This document shows, piece by piece, positions 43,734-53,300 of a stretch of 64,000 nt of DNA. Location of the stretch: contig NZ_JACIGE010000008.1 in the NCBI RefSeq assembly GCF_014197755.1, forward strand, positions 62,001 through 126,000. The letters run 5' to 3'. The notes under the pieces are model-generated. The model saw nothing but the letters and a program-made list of their open reading frames with translations, had not been told where the DNA came from and did not search any database. The stretch is from Rhodocyclus tenuis (lineage in GTDB: Bacteria; Pseudomonadota; Gammaproteobacteria; Burkholderiales; Rhodocyclaceae). Positions within the stretch are counted from its first letter, which is position 1. Each line of letters begins with the position of its first letter. The position numbers were made by a program, and so were the translations under genes.

Positions 43734-43806
43734 TTACACCAGCAGCGGGCGAATCCTTGCTCTCCGGCGGCGCCGCGCAGTGCGCCTCGCCGGCCGATCC
43801 GCCCCC

Positions 43807-44229
43807 TTACTTGGCGACCTGCTTTTCGCGCACTTCTTCCAGCGTCTTGCAGTCGATGCACAGTGTTGCCGTCGGCCGCGCCTCCAGGCGCTTGATGCCG
43901 ATTTCGACACCGCAGCTGGCGCAGTAGCCATAATCGCCGCTGTCGATGCTTGCCAGCGCTTCGTCAATCTTCTTGATCAGCTTGCGTTCGCGGTCGCGGT
44001 TGCGCAATTCGATGGCGATGTCGGTTTCCTGGCTGGCCCGGTCATTCGGGTCGGCAAAGACGGTCGCTTCATCCTGCATCGTATGCACGGTCCGCTCGAT
44101 GTCGGTGATGAGGTCGCCCTTGATGCCGGCAAGAATGGCACGGAAATGCGCCAGTTGCTTGCCGTTCATGTATTCCTCGCCGGCTTGCGGGACGTAGGGG
44201 GCAAAGGGTTTGTGCAGTTCTGCGGACAT
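43807..44229 (-). CDS. dksA: RNA polymerase-binding transcription factor DksA
   Basis: 140 residues. A coiled coil (about 25-100) carries the conserved ASQETDIAIELRNRDRERKLIKKI; the C-terminal zinc finger is CASCGVEIGIKRLEARPTATLCIDC, shown here as CASC...CIDC. Works with ppGpp to set promoter activity, notably of rRNA. A convergent neighbour of pnp. Confidence 0.94.
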   Translation of the reverse strand: MSAELHKPFAPYVPQAGEEYMNGKQLAHFRAILAGIKGDLITDIERTVHTMQDEATVFADPNDRASQETDIAIELRNRDRERKLIKKIDEALASIDSGDYGYCASCGVEIGIKRLEARPTATLCIDCKTLEEVREKQVAK

Positions 44230-44445
44230 GATGTGAGCCTGTTCGTTTTTTGCGAAAGGCGATTAAATATCAGAATCGCCGATCCGCCGCAAGCAATGTT
44301 TCCTCTCTTCATCGGCAGCGCCTGCCGAAGCCAAAATCGATGACGAAAGAATTGTCCGCCGGTGCTGCTGCTGGCGGAAATTATGTCTGCCTTGCCCGCG
44401 CTGTCGACGATCCGGCGCGCGTGAAAGTTTTACTGCTTCTCGGCG

Positions 44446-44474
44446 TTGCTTTCCGGGAAAGCTGTCGGTAGAAT
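44446..44474 (+). promoter_or_regulatory. Promoter of the tRNA cluster
   Basis: -35 TTGCTT (44446-44451), 17-base spacer, -10 TAGAAT (44469-44474), 11 bases before tRNA-Pro. A GC-rich discriminator (GCGCGC) follows, typical of stringently controlled stable RNA promoters. Confidence 0.7.
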
Positions 44475-44485
44475 GCGCGCTTCTT

Positions 44486-44562
44486 CGGGGTGTAGCGCAG
44501 CCTGGTAGCGCATCTGATTTGGGATCAGAGGGTCGAAGGTTCGAATCCTTTCACCCCGACCA
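44486..44562 (+). tRNA. tRNA-Pro (anticodon TGG)
   Basis: 77 bases with encoded CCA. Acceptor CGGGGTG/CACCCCG; anticodon stem-loop CTGAT-TTGGGAT-type with TGG in the loop; T arm GGTTCGAATCC. First of three tRNAs in one transcript. Confidence 0.95.
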
Positions 44563-44645
44563 GCAACTGTAATCTCCCGAGCGTTTCGGCGAAGCATAGT
44601 TTTCGAACATCTCGACCTGATCGGCTGCCGTAGCGTCGGCCATTG

Positions 44646-44722
44646 GCGCCCGTAGCTCAACCGGATAGAGCACCGGCCTTCTAAGCCGGGGGTTGTGAGT
44701 TCGAGTCTCGCCGGGCGCGCCA
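44646..44722 (+). tRNA. tRNA-Arg (anticodon TCT)
   Basis: 77 bases with encoded CCA. Acceptor GCGCCCG/CGGGCGC; anticodon arm CCGGC-CTTCTAA-GCCGG gives TCT; T arm GAGTTCGAGTCTC. Confidence 0.95.
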
Positions 44723-44729
44723 GAACAAT

Positions 44730-44806
44730 GGCGGCATTAGCTCAGTTGGTAGAGCACTGGATTGTGATTCCAGGTGTCACCGGTTCGATCCCGGTATGTC
44801 GCCCCA
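44730..44806 (+). tRNA. tRNA-His (anticodon GTG)
   Basis: Acceptor GCGGCAT (44731-44737) pairs with ATGTCGC; the extra G-1 at 44730 faces C73, as required for histidyl-tRNA. Anticodon loop TTGTGAT gives GTG; T arm CCGGTTCGATCCCGG; CCA encoded. Last gene before the accessory island, so a likely attachment locus. Confidence 0.95.
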
Positions 44807-44837
44807 AAATTCCTTGTAAATTCAAGGGGTTTGAAAG

Positions 44838-44867
44838 TAGCCGACCTCAAGAGTCGGCTATTTTTTT
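44838..44867 (+). terminator. Terminator of the tRNA cluster
   Basis: TAGCCGAC (44838-44845), 7-base loop, GTCGGCTA (44853-44860), then seven Ts. A classic intrinsic terminator 31 bases past tRNA-His. Confidence 0.88.
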
Positions 44868-44969
44868 GCCCGTTTTTCGGGCTGAGTGTCCCCGAATTGT
44901 CCCCGTTTGTCCCGGTGCGTAATTCGACGCCACCCGCAAGCTGTCCCGGTTTTGTCCCCGTCTGATCTA

Positions 44970-44994
44970 ACATAGTACGCAGTGCGTACTATGT
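44970..44994. repeat. Perfect 12-base inverted repeat at the island's left edge
   Basis: ACATAGTACGCA and TGCGTACTATGT separated by one G. It has no U-run on either side, so it looks like an operator or recombination-protein site, not a terminator. It lies 60 bases before the first island ORF. Confidence 0.6.
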
Positions 44995-45053
44995 AACGCA
45001 TTGAACTTAAACGCGTTATTGCAATTCTCCGCCATCGGCGATAGATTTGCGTA

Positions 45054-45371
45054 ATGCGACACGACCACGCGCACACTTGCCGCCGGCTTTCCGCCGCCTG
45101 CGGCGTCCTCGCCGGGCTGCTGGCGATCGGGTTCGCGCTCGCCCAGGTCGCCGGTGCTGGCGATCTGCTTGCGCCCGGTCTTGCCGCCCTCGCCACCGTG
45201 TGGCTTGCAGGTCTGGCGATCGCGCTGCTGCTCGGACAGACTGCCGTCGTTCTCGAGTCGCTTCGCACGTGGCGACTGCCGCCGCCTCAAGCGGTCGTGC
45301 GGCCGGCTTCGCGCTTCTCATCACTCACTGCTGCGCCCCGCGCACCTCCCCCGCGTCTGTCCCTCGCTTGA
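45054..45371 (+). CDS. Possible small membrane protein
   Basis: 105 residues. Two hydrophobic stretches (about 13-35 and 42-65) and a Pro/Ala-rich tail. No clear ribosome site, no recognised family. It stands at the island's left edge, downstream of the 25-base palindrome. Could be a chance reading frame; the membrane segments are the only support. Confidence 0.4.
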   Translation: MRHDHAHTCRRLSAACGVLAGLLAIGFALAQVAGAGDLLAPGLAALATVWLAGLAIALLLGQTAVVLESLRTWRLPPPQAVVRPASRFSSLTAAPRAPPPRLSLA

Positions 45372-45438
45372 CCGCCTTGCGGCGCCTTTGCGCCGCCGTC
45401 GCGCCGCTACACGGCGCCATGCAGTCAGTGAGGACAAA

Positions 45439-45891
45439 ATGGACAGACTGATTCAATACGCAGCGGCCAGCGTTGCCGCTGCCTTCCCCGGCCGCGCGCT
45501 CATCCCAGCCGCGCAGGGCTGGGAGTTTGTGGGTGGTAATGGCAAGACGTCTCGTAACCTGATCTGCCAGGGCCGGTTCCCCCTGGCGTTGATCAAACGT
45601 GGCCGGCAGAACTTTGTGCCCGCGGGAGCACTGGTGAGCTACCTGGCCGAGCAGCTGCAAGCTGCTGGCTGGACCCCACCGCTGGCGATGATTCCGGCCG
45701 GTAGCGGCATACCCACGCCCTCGGCAGCAGCATCCACGGCACCGGCGCCTGCGCTTCGCGGCCGGCCGAGCCGCGAAGAGGAAGTGCGCGCGAGGGCCGC
45801 CGGGTTGAGCGTCAGGGAGTGGCGACTGCAGCAGCGCGCTGCTGCCGCGCAGCAGTCGCGCAGCATCGACGCAGCAGGGCGGCAATCATGA
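45439..45891 (+). CDS. Putative DNA-binding protein of the island
   Basis: 150 residues. Residues about 30-75 (GNGKTSRNLICQGRFPLALI, RGRQNFVPAGALVSYLAEQL) resemble a small winged-helix or AlpA/excisionase-type fold by eye; a Pro/Ala linker and a basic C-terminal helix (GRPSREEEVRARAAGLSVREW) follow. GTGAGGA precedes the ATG. It overlaps the next gene by 4 bases (ATGA). Function is not established. Confidence 0.7.
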   Translation: MDRLIQYAAASVAAAFPGRALIPAAQGWEFVGGNGKTSRNLICQGRFPLALIKRGRQNFVPAGALVSYLAEQLQAAGWTPPLAMIPAGSGIPTPSAAASTAPAPALRGRPSREEEVRARAAGLSVREWRLQQRAAAAQQSRSIDAAGRQS

Positions 45892-46652
45892 GCGGCGAGG
45901 CTGGAGGCACGATTCGTGTCCACCGGCGACAGAGCTGGTCGTCGGTACCCGACGCGGTGCTCGAGGCTGTCGGCATGTCGTTCGGTGCGCGCTTGGTGCT
46001 GGCTTGGCTGCTCGGCCGACCGACCGACTGGGAGATACGCATCGGGCACATGTGCCGCGTGCTCGGTTTGACCGAAAAAACATGGCCGCGGATCCGCGAC
46101 GAACTGCGGGCAGCCGGGTTTTTCGAGAGCGAGAGAACCAGGCGGAAGGAGGGCGAGGGGATGGGGCGGTTTGAGTGGCGGAACGCTGTGACGGACGCCC
46201 CGCTGTATGCCATCCCCCCAAAAAGGGGGAATGGCTCAACCATCCCCCCAAAAAGCATGGATGGCAAACGCATGGATGCCGGCGGGGGGGATTACCAGAA
46301 GGTAGTTGACCAACCGGTATTAACCACCACCACCAACCCCCTCGGTGGTGGTGGTTCAAGATGGGATGAGCAGATCGCTGCCGCGGTCTGGGCAGAGGGT
46401 AGGGCAGGGCGGCAAATCAAAAACCGTGGCGGCTTTGCCGCGACGCTCCGCAAGCGGCTCGATGCTGCCGGGCCGACCGATGATGACCTGGTGCAGCTCG
46501 CCGATTACCGCGCGGCCCTCGCCGCCGATGCGCGCCGGGAAGAGCAGCGGGCTATCGCGTCGCGGCCTCTTGAGACCGACCCGGAAACACTGGCGGCGGG
46601 GAATCGGGTGCTTGATTCGGTCCGGGCGCGACGTGCGGCGCGGGCGGCGTAA
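45888..46652 (+). CDS. Helix-turn-helix, replication-protein-like island gene
   Basis: 254 residues. The N-terminal part (about 20-100) has a winged-helix look: GARLVLAWLLGRPTDWEIRIGHMCRVLGLTEKTWPRIRDELRAAGF in pieces, as in replication-initiation helix-turn-helix proteins of plasmids and phages. A low-complexity middle (repeated IPPK, TTTTNPLGGGG) precedes a helical C-terminus. The start overlaps the upstream gene. It may control or start island replication; this is inference. Confidence 0.7.
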   Translation: MSGEAGGTIRVHRRQSWSSVPDAVLEAVGMSFGARLVLAWLLGRPTDWEIRIGHMCRVLGLTEKTWPRIRDELRAAGFFESERTRRKEGEGMGRFEWRNAVTDAPLYAIPPKRGNGSTIPPKSMDGKRMDAGGGDYQKVVDQPVLTTTTNPLGGGGSRWDEQIAAAVWAEGRAGRQIKNRGGFAATLRKRLDAAGPTDDDLVQLADYRAALAADARREEQRAIASRPLETDPETLAAGNRVLDSVRARRAARAA

Positions 46653-46743
46653 TGCGCTATGCGGGCTTCTGGAGGCGTTTTCGCGTCGCGGGGTAGGGGG
46701 TGCCCCCGGTGACGACGTTTTGGCGCCTTGTCGCTTCTTCTTT

Positions 46744-46815
46744 GCGTTGCAGCGGCGGAGCCGCTGCAACGCATCTCTTCTCCGCCGATCCGCTTTAGCG
46801 GATCGGCGCTTTTTT
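46744..46815 (+). terminator. Two strong hairpins ending the regulatory module
   Basis: GCGTTGCAGCGGC/GCCGCTGCAACGC (13-base perfect stem, 46744-46772), then GCCGATCCGCT/AGCGGATCGGC (11-base stem, 46784-46807) followed by GCTTTTTT. The second is a good intrinsic terminator. Confidence 0.75.
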
Positions 46816-47528
46816 CTCGCTTCCGCGCTTCGCGCTTCGCTTCGTTTTGAGCATCAATCACACCTGACTCCCAATTGGGTAATCAGTTGCCGTCGCTTCG
46901 CGACTCAAAAAACCGAAGCGCTGCACGTTGTGCGCTCTCCGAAAAAGCCAGATCGCTGCCGCCGGCAAAGCCTTGCCGCGCCGGCTTTCCGGCAATTTCA
47001 GGAGTACTGAATGCGGCGCCGCCGCCGCCGCCCGTGGCGCTCGGTGCTGCATCCCTTGGCACCGCGCGTTACCGTCGTGGCGTCATTCCGTCTTGTGGAA
47101 GCTCCGCCGCCTCTCTCTCGGGATCGACTCGACGCCGCTTCGATGCAGGATTCCAGGACTCGGGCGCGTCGCCCTTAGTGCCAGATGCGCTGCCCGTTCG
47201 GCAACCATCGTCGCCGCCGTTACGCGATAGCTTGCGCAAATCGATTCATTGCTGATCGATTGAAATATTTTTTTGGGGCGTGGTTTTGTATCGTAGGACG
47301 CCCGTTATTCAAACAAAACGCAAACGGCAAAAAAACCGCGCAATGCCCGCCGATGAACAATTCCGCGTCATTTTCGTACCGCCAATTATTTTTGTATTGT
47401 GGGCGCAATACAGAAATAAAGCGAACAAAAACATGGCGTTAGGTGCATTGCGCTCCTGAAAAACATCGGTAAAGTGCTTCTTGTCACCGCCAGTTCTGGC
47501 GGGGTTTACAGACAGGAGCGAAATCAGA
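46816..47528. other. Non-coding stretch before the mobilization genes, candidate oriT zone
   Basis: No convincing gene. A 55-codon Arg-rich frame at 47011-47178 has an AGGAG upstream but an unnatural composition. The right part (about 47236-47470) is A/T-rich compared with its surroundings and contains GGGGCGTGGTTTTGT (47275-47289), similar to the F nick region, and an inverted repeat TGTATTG/CAATACA (47393-47412) with a TATTGT core as in R388. Either could be a relaxase target; not proven. Confidence 0.4.
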
Positions 47529-47759
47529 ATGAGCACCAAAAGTTACACCGTCCGTCTGCCCCTCGTCGTCGCCGCCGAGGTGGAGCGTCGGGCGCGCGAA
47601 GCCGGTGCAGCACCTGCCGCGACCGTGCGCGCCCTGGTCAGTGCAGCAATCAATGCCGAGGCCGAGTCGGCGCGCGTTCGCCGCGTTGCAAACGATCTCG
47701 AGGCAGCCATCGATCGCAAGCTCGCTGGCCTCCTCCAGCAGATTCTGGAGGCAGCATGA
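47529..47759 (+). CDS. Ribbon-helix-helix protein, probable relaxosome accessory factor
   Basis: 76 residues. MSTKSYTVRLPLVVAAEVERRAREAGAAP is a ribbon-helix-helix beta strand plus first helix; a long Ala/Arg/Leu helix follows. CAGGAGCG precedes the ATG. Small proteins of this type (TrwA, TraY-F, MobC-like) bind oriT next to the relaxase. It heads the run to the T4CP and relaxase genes and overlaps the next gene by 4 bases. Confidence 0.72.
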   Translation: MSTKSYTVRLPLVVAAEVERRAREAGAAPAATVRALVSAAINAEAESARVRRVANDLEAAIDRKLAGLLQQILEAA

Positions 47760-48139
47760 CTACCGCCTCGTTGTCTGCCCGGGCTCGCGAGAGCCTCGCC
47801 TATTACTGTTTCGCCCGCCTGTTGGTCGAGGCCGCGCCGGCGGATCCTGTGGCAGACCCTGATGGCGTCGGCGAAGCGGCCGTTGTCGCTGCCCACATTT
47901 TTGTCTCTTTGATCGGGGAGCAGTGGCAAAACGTCCGCAGCCCCGAAGGCAGAGACGCGCAAGGGCTTCGTGAGCTCGGCCTCGAAATCGCGCGATTGGC
48001 GCGCTTGCTTGTCATCGCCGATGAGGAAGAGCAGCTCGACGGTCGTGCTGCGATCGAGTTCGTGCTGCAGCGATTTTCGCCGACGCACGATCCGCGCTAC
48101 CGCTCGATCCTCGCGTCTCTCCCTTGCAACCTCGCATAA
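47756..48139 (+). CDS. Hypothetical island protein
   Basis: 127 residues, soluble, mainly helical, with a central ELGLEIARLARLLVIADEEEQLDGRAAIEFVLQRF-type region. ATGA overlap with the ribbon-helix-helix gene; 15 bases before the coupling protein gene. No family recognised. Confidence 0.7.
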   Translation: MTTASLSARARESLAYYCFARLLVEAAPADPVADPDGVGEAAVVAAHIFVSLIGEQWQNVRSPEGRDAQGLRELGLEIARLARLLVIADEEEQLDGRAAIEFVLQRFSPTHDPRYRSILASLPCNLA

Positions 48140-48154
48140 CTGTTTTGCAACATC

Positions 48155-50368
48155 ATGCCAACGTGGATCATCGCTTCTTTGGCGCTTGGCCTGCTGGTGT
48201 TTGTCTGCGGCGGCGTGGCCTCATGGGCCGCGCTCGACGCAGCCAACATTGCTAGAGTCGGATCGCCCGACGGTTGGCTGTCGTTACTCTGGACGCTAAT
48301 CAAGCAGCCGGCCTTGATTCTCTCGGCGCCTTGGCAGTTTTTGCTCCGTGTCTCAATTCCTGCCGCCGCCGCCCTAGTCGTCGCCGCCGCCGTCGGCCTT
48401 GTGACGTATCGCAATCACGCGACTGCCACCCACGACGGGGGCGCAAAGCACCTTCGCGGGCGCAGATACATCTCCGATGCAAAGGAAGCCGCCCGGCTTT
48501 TTGCCCGCGAAATGTCGCCGGCCGATGGCCTGCAGATCCATCCCGATTTGCCGCCCTTGTCGTTGATACGCGAGCCGGAACACGTTTTTTTCCTGGGTGG
48601 CGTCGGGAGCGGCAAGACGCAGACGCTGTTGCCCTGGATCCTCGCCGCGCAGGCGCGTCGCGACTCGATTTTGATACACGACGTGAAAGGCGACTTCACC
48701 GCCGGACTCAAAAATATCCTCCTTGTCGCGCCCTGGGATCGGCGCGGCGAGGTCTGGAACGTAGCGGAGGACGTGTCGACGAAGTCGGCCGCCCGCGAAT
48801 TTGCAGCGCGCGTTGTCCCCGAAAACAAGCAATCGCCGATGTGGTCATCGGCCGCCCGTCAAGTCCTGACTGGACTTGTCATTAACTGCCAACTTGAGAA
48901 GCCAGGTCGGTGGGGGGTCGCCGACCTTGCACGCGGTGCAGCGCTTCCAATGGCCGAATTACTGCCCATCATGCAGCGCTGCAATCCGGAAGCGATCAGA
49001 GCGATCGAAGGGCAGAACGTCACGACTACCGGCATCCTCATTTCAATGATGTCGTTTCTGAGCCCGATTTTTGACCTTGCTGTCGCATGGCCGACGCCAC
49101 CGGCTCCGGGCGAGGGATTTGCAATCACGCGCTGGCTTGCCGGCAAAGGCAAGCGAACCAGAACCATCATCCTGCAGAGTTCCGGCCAGTTCGAGCAGCT
49201 GGGGCGAGCCGTCAACGCCGCAATCATCGGCCTGGCGTCGCAGATCGTCGCTTCGCCGTTGATGCCTGAGTCCAAAACGCGCCGCCTCTGGTTTTTCCTC
49301 GACGAGTTCCCGCAGCTTGGTCGCATTGATCCAGTCGAGACGCTGATCGCTGTTGGCCGGTCGAAGGGTGTTCGAGTCGTGCTTGTTGCGCAGTCGCTGG
49401 ACATGCTCAAAAGTGTCTACGACGCGCACAAGGCCGCCGGCTGGCTGAGCATGGTCGGCAACGTGCTCATCGGGAGGACGCAGGGCGAGACTGCCGAATT
49501 CGTCGCTACTCGCATCGTCGGTGAGCGCGAAGTAGAGCGCGAGCAAGTCTCCGTCACCCCCGGCGCGCAACAGGGCGGCATCATCCGCAGCGGCGTCGGG
49601 ATGACCTACTCGACCAGCCGTAGCACCGAGCCCGTCGTCATGCCAGCCGACTTGGCCGGTGATCTTGGCCCAGATCCTCGCGCTGGGGGCGTGCGGATTT
49701 TGTGGCTGACCGGTCGCTATGCCCTGCGCCTGCTCGTCCCCTTTACATCGCTGCCGACTCTCCGTCCGGCGAGTGTGCTTTCGCCTTGGACTGCTTTCCC
49801 TTCGGAATCCCGTATTCCAAGCGACGCTTCGCTCACTCAGCAAATGGCAGCCGAGGCGGGACTCGCTACCGCCGAGCCCTTGCAGCGCGACGATCGTGAC
49901 GACGACGAGCAGGGCGAGCAGGAAGTCGCCGAGCAGGCCAGCGCGACTAAAGTCGCCCCTGTTGTCGTCAGTGACGACCCCGACAAAATCAAAATCGATC
50001 AGACGCAACCGCTGGTTTTACCGACCGCGCGCGATCCGCTTGATGTCCTGTCCGACCTCTCCGAAGACAAGGCCAAAAACGAATCCGGTGAGTTGCTTGC
50101 CGATGCAGCCATCCACCACACGGCGGCGCCATCACTTGCCGAACTCGACGCAGCGCTTGGCCTCGCCGACGGCGCGACCGGCGGGGTGGTCTCGGCAGTA
50201 AAACTGCTCGGCGATATCGCCGAAGCCGCCAAAACTCCGGCCGTCGTCGAGACAAAAATTATCGCCGCACCGCAGGGCGGCGCCCTGGCGAAGCTCCGCG
50301 CAAAAAAACAAAAAATGGCTGCACAGCAATCTGCTGATGAAGCGATGGAGGAGGGGCCCGCATGTTGA
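48155..50368 (+). CDS. Type IV coupling protein (VirD4/TraD-like)
   Basis: 737 residues. Two N-terminal membrane helices (about 7-30 and 60-82), Walker A GGVGSGKTQTL (about 148), ILIHDVKGDFTA, and Walker B/arginine-region LWFFLDEFPQLGRIDP (about 368) with VVLVAQSLDML. It has an acidic, Pro/Ala-rich C-terminal extension after about 540. It would dock the relaxosome onto a type IV secretion channel. Overlaps the relaxase gene by 7 bases. Confidence 0.9.
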   Translation: MPTWIIASLALGLLVFVCGGVASWAALDAANIARVGSPDGWLSLLWTLIKQPALILSAPWQFLLRVSIPAAAALVVAAAVGLVTYRNHATATHDGGAKHLRGRRYISDAKEAARLFAREMSPADGLQIHPDLPPLSLIREPEHVFFLGGVGSGKTQTLLPWILAAQARRDSILIHDVKGDFTAGLKNILLVAPWDRRGEVWNVAEDVSTKSAAREFAARVVPENKQSPMWSSAARQVLTGLVINCQLEKPGRWGVADLARGAALPMAELLPIMQRCNPEAIRAIEGQNVTTTGILISMMSFLSPIFDLAVAWPTPPAPGEGFAITRWLAGKGKRTRTIILQSSGQFEQLGRAVNAAIIGLASQIVASPLMPESKTRRLWFFLDEFPQLGRIDPVETLIAVGRSKGVRVVLVAQSLDMLKSVYDAHKAAGWLSMVGNVLIGRTQGETAEFVATRIVGEREVEREQVSVTPGAQQGGIIRSGVGMTYSTSRSTEPVVMPADLAGDLGPDPRAGGVRILWLTGRYALRLLVPFTSLPTLRPASVLSPWTAFPSESRIPSDASLTQQMAAEAGLATAEPLQRDDRDDDEQGEQEVAEQASATKVAPVVVSDDPDKIKIDQTQPLVLPTARDPLDVLSDLSEDKAKNESGELLADAAIHHTAAPSLAELDAALGLADGATGGVVSAVKLLGDIAEAAKTPAVVETKIIAAPQGGALAKLRAKKQKMAAQQSADEAMEEGPAC

Positions 50369-53300
50369 GTATTGCACCTATCGGTGCCGGCGAAGTCGCG
50401 TCCGGCTATGCCGAATACCAGGAAAGCGAAGTCAGCCGGCAGGGGCGCGAAGACTACTATGCTGGTGAGCAGGACGCCGGACGCTGGGCAGGGCAGCTTG
50501 CGTCAGCGCTGGGCTTGCAAGGCGACCTGCAGCAGGGCGAGTTGCTGAGAATGCTCCAGGGGTATCACCCTCGCACGGGCGAAGCATTGGCCTACAACGC
50601 CGGCGATCAGCATAAAGCCGGATGGGACCTCACGTTCTCCGCCCCGAAGAGCGTCAGCTCTGTTTGGGCGGTTGCGAACGAGGATACCAGAGCCGCGATC
50701 GAGCGTGCCCAGGAAGCTGCCGCGATCGCCGCGTTGAAATTCCTCGAGGAGCGGGCGTTCACCAGCCGCGATCGGCAGAACCCGTCGCCAATCACGTCGG
50801 TCCTTGCGGCCCGATATCAACACGGTACGTCGCGCGAAAAAGAACCTCAGCTGCACACTCACTGCCCAGTTGCCAACATGGGCCTGCGCGCGGACGGATC
50901 AGTTTGCGCGATCGACTTCGACGCGCGCTGGAAGATGGCAGCAGGCGCGCTCTATCGTTCGGTCCTCGCCGCCGAAATGCAGAAGCTCGGCTTCGCGACG
51001 GAACGCGACGGCGACAGCTTTCGTCTTGCCGGCCTGCCTGACGCGCTCCTGCAGTCGTGGTCGACGCGCGCAGGGCAGATTCGGCAAGCGCTCGCCGAGT
51101 TCGGACACGCCACAGCCAAAGCGGCAGCGGTGGCCGCTCGGGCAACGCGGCGCGGCAAGGAAGACTCGACCCAATCCGAGTTGCGAGCGGAATGGGCGGC
51201 GACGGCCGCCGAGCACGGCGTCACCGCCGAATCTATCGAAGCGCTGCGCTCTGCTGAGGTTGCCGCAGAAGCCCAAGCACGCGCGGCGAAGACCGCGGTC
51301 GCGGCCGCCGCTCGCCAGGCGCAGTCTCAGGCGCAGAGTTGCGCGGACGCCGCACGGATACAAGCTCACGCTACCGCGCCTGAGCATGAGCCCGGACCTC
51401 GACTCGGAGAGCACGCGACCGCCGGCATGGTCGCCGCGATGGAAAAAATCATCGCCGCCGGCGCGACGCGCGGCGACAAGATCGATCCGGTCAAGCCACT
51501 CAATCCCTCAGCGCCCAAGGCTGAGCAAAAGTTCGATTTTCGCCAGGTGCGAGAGTGGCTGAATAAGAACAGCAAGAAAAAGCTGAACCTTCGCGAAGAC
51601 GAAGTGGCGGCCGCACAGGATGTTCCGGCTGACCAACCCGCGCCGGTTCGTGCTCCTGACCCGGTTGTTGCGCCGGCCGACATGCCCGGAATCGACCTCG
51701 ATGCTTTGCTCGGCGACCTGTCTGATCCAGCCAATCCACTCTCGCCGGACGCGATTTTTCGCGCAATTACCGAACACGACAGTGTCTTCACCGAACACAG
51801 GATCTATCAATCCGTCGCCGTCGCCGCGCAGGGCGTGCTCGACGACGAGGGCATTCGTGCCTACGTCGCGCGGCTGATGATCCAGCGCGAGCTGCTGCCT
51901 CTTCGTCGCCCTCCTGAGCTTGCCGACTGCGATGCGCGCGATCCGCGCGCCACCGAACGGCACTACACCACCCGCCAGATGTGGCTGCTCGAAACGGCGC
52001 TCGCCGAGCGCGCACAGCGCATGGACGCCGACAATTCCGTTGCCGTTGATGTGCCGGCGGTGGATGCGGCGATCGCCGCATTCGAGGCGCGTAAGGGATT
52101 CGCCTTGGCGCCTGAGCAGCGCGCCGCACTGATGCACGTCACTTCTGATACCGGCGCGCTGGCGATTGTGCGTGGCGCTGCCGGGGCAGGAAAGACGACC
52201 ATGCTGGAAGCTGCCGCCGACGCCTGGCGCGGCGCGGGTAGCCGGGTGCTCGGCTGCGCACTCGCTGGCAAGGCGACCGCCGGCATGGCCGAAGTTGGCA
52301 TCGATTCGATGACGATCGCCGCCCGTCAATTTCTGCCCGTCTCGATTGCCAGCGCTCGCGAGCGGCGCGATCAGTCGGCCGATTGGTTGGCAAAACAAGT
52401 CGACATTCGCGACCGCTTGGCAACGCGCCTTGAGTCTGCACGCAAACCCGAAACGATTGAGCGCATGCAGAAATCGCTTGAGGCTGCCGAACAAAGGGTC
52501 GTCGCGGCGGCTGATCTTCTCGCCGATGCCACTACCGCCCTTGAGAAGCTGGAAGCCCAGCAACTGCGCGCCGGCGACGTCCTCGTGTGTGACGAGGCCG
52601 GGATGGTCGGATCCCGTGACATGTCCTGGCTTGCACAGCAGTGCGCCGACGCTGGCGCGAAGCTCGTCCTCGTCGGCGACGAAAAGCAACTGCAGGCAAT
52701 CAGCGCCGGAGGCGCCTTCCGGATGCTGCAGCGCGCTGTCGGCCGCTATGCCGAACTGGTCGAGAACCGCCGCCAGCGATCCGAGGATGACCGCCTCGCC
52801 GCGAATGCGATTGTCGCCGGCGAGGCCGGCGAGGCGATCCGCAATTACCTCGAACGAGGTCTCGTCCGTGTTGATCGCACTCGAGACGAATCTGTCGCGG
52901 CGCTCGTCAACGGCTGGCTCGACGACGAGATTGATCCTGCCGCAAAACTGATCCTCACAAAGACGCGTGCCGACGCGGCCGAGCTCAACTCCCTCATCCA
53001 ATCCCATCGTTTTGCCGGCGGAGAGGTTATCAACTCGGTACCCCTCTCAACAGCCGCGGGCAAGCTCGCGGTCGGAGAGGGCGACCGACTGCTATTCGGC
53101 CAAAACAGCAAGCGACTCGGCGTCATGAATGGTCAGCTCGGCACGGTCGATCGTATTGACCTCACTGAGCTTGGACACGTCGTGACTGTCCGCACCGACG
53201 CCGGGGTATCGGTTCGCTTCCTCGTCGGCGATCCTGATGACAGAGACCTCGCCAAGAACGCCCGGGAATCTGGGCTCGCAGGCGTGTACAACAATTTCGC

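Noticed and set aside
44737-44973. A 78-codon minus-strand frame over tRNA-His and its terminator
   Set aside because: It reads through the tRNA sequence; frames of this kind are common annotation artefacts.
47011-47178. A 55-codon Arg-rich frame with AGGAG upstream
   Set aside because: Starts with a run of arginines from a GCC/GCG repeat and has no plausible fold; kept only as a note in the gap entry.
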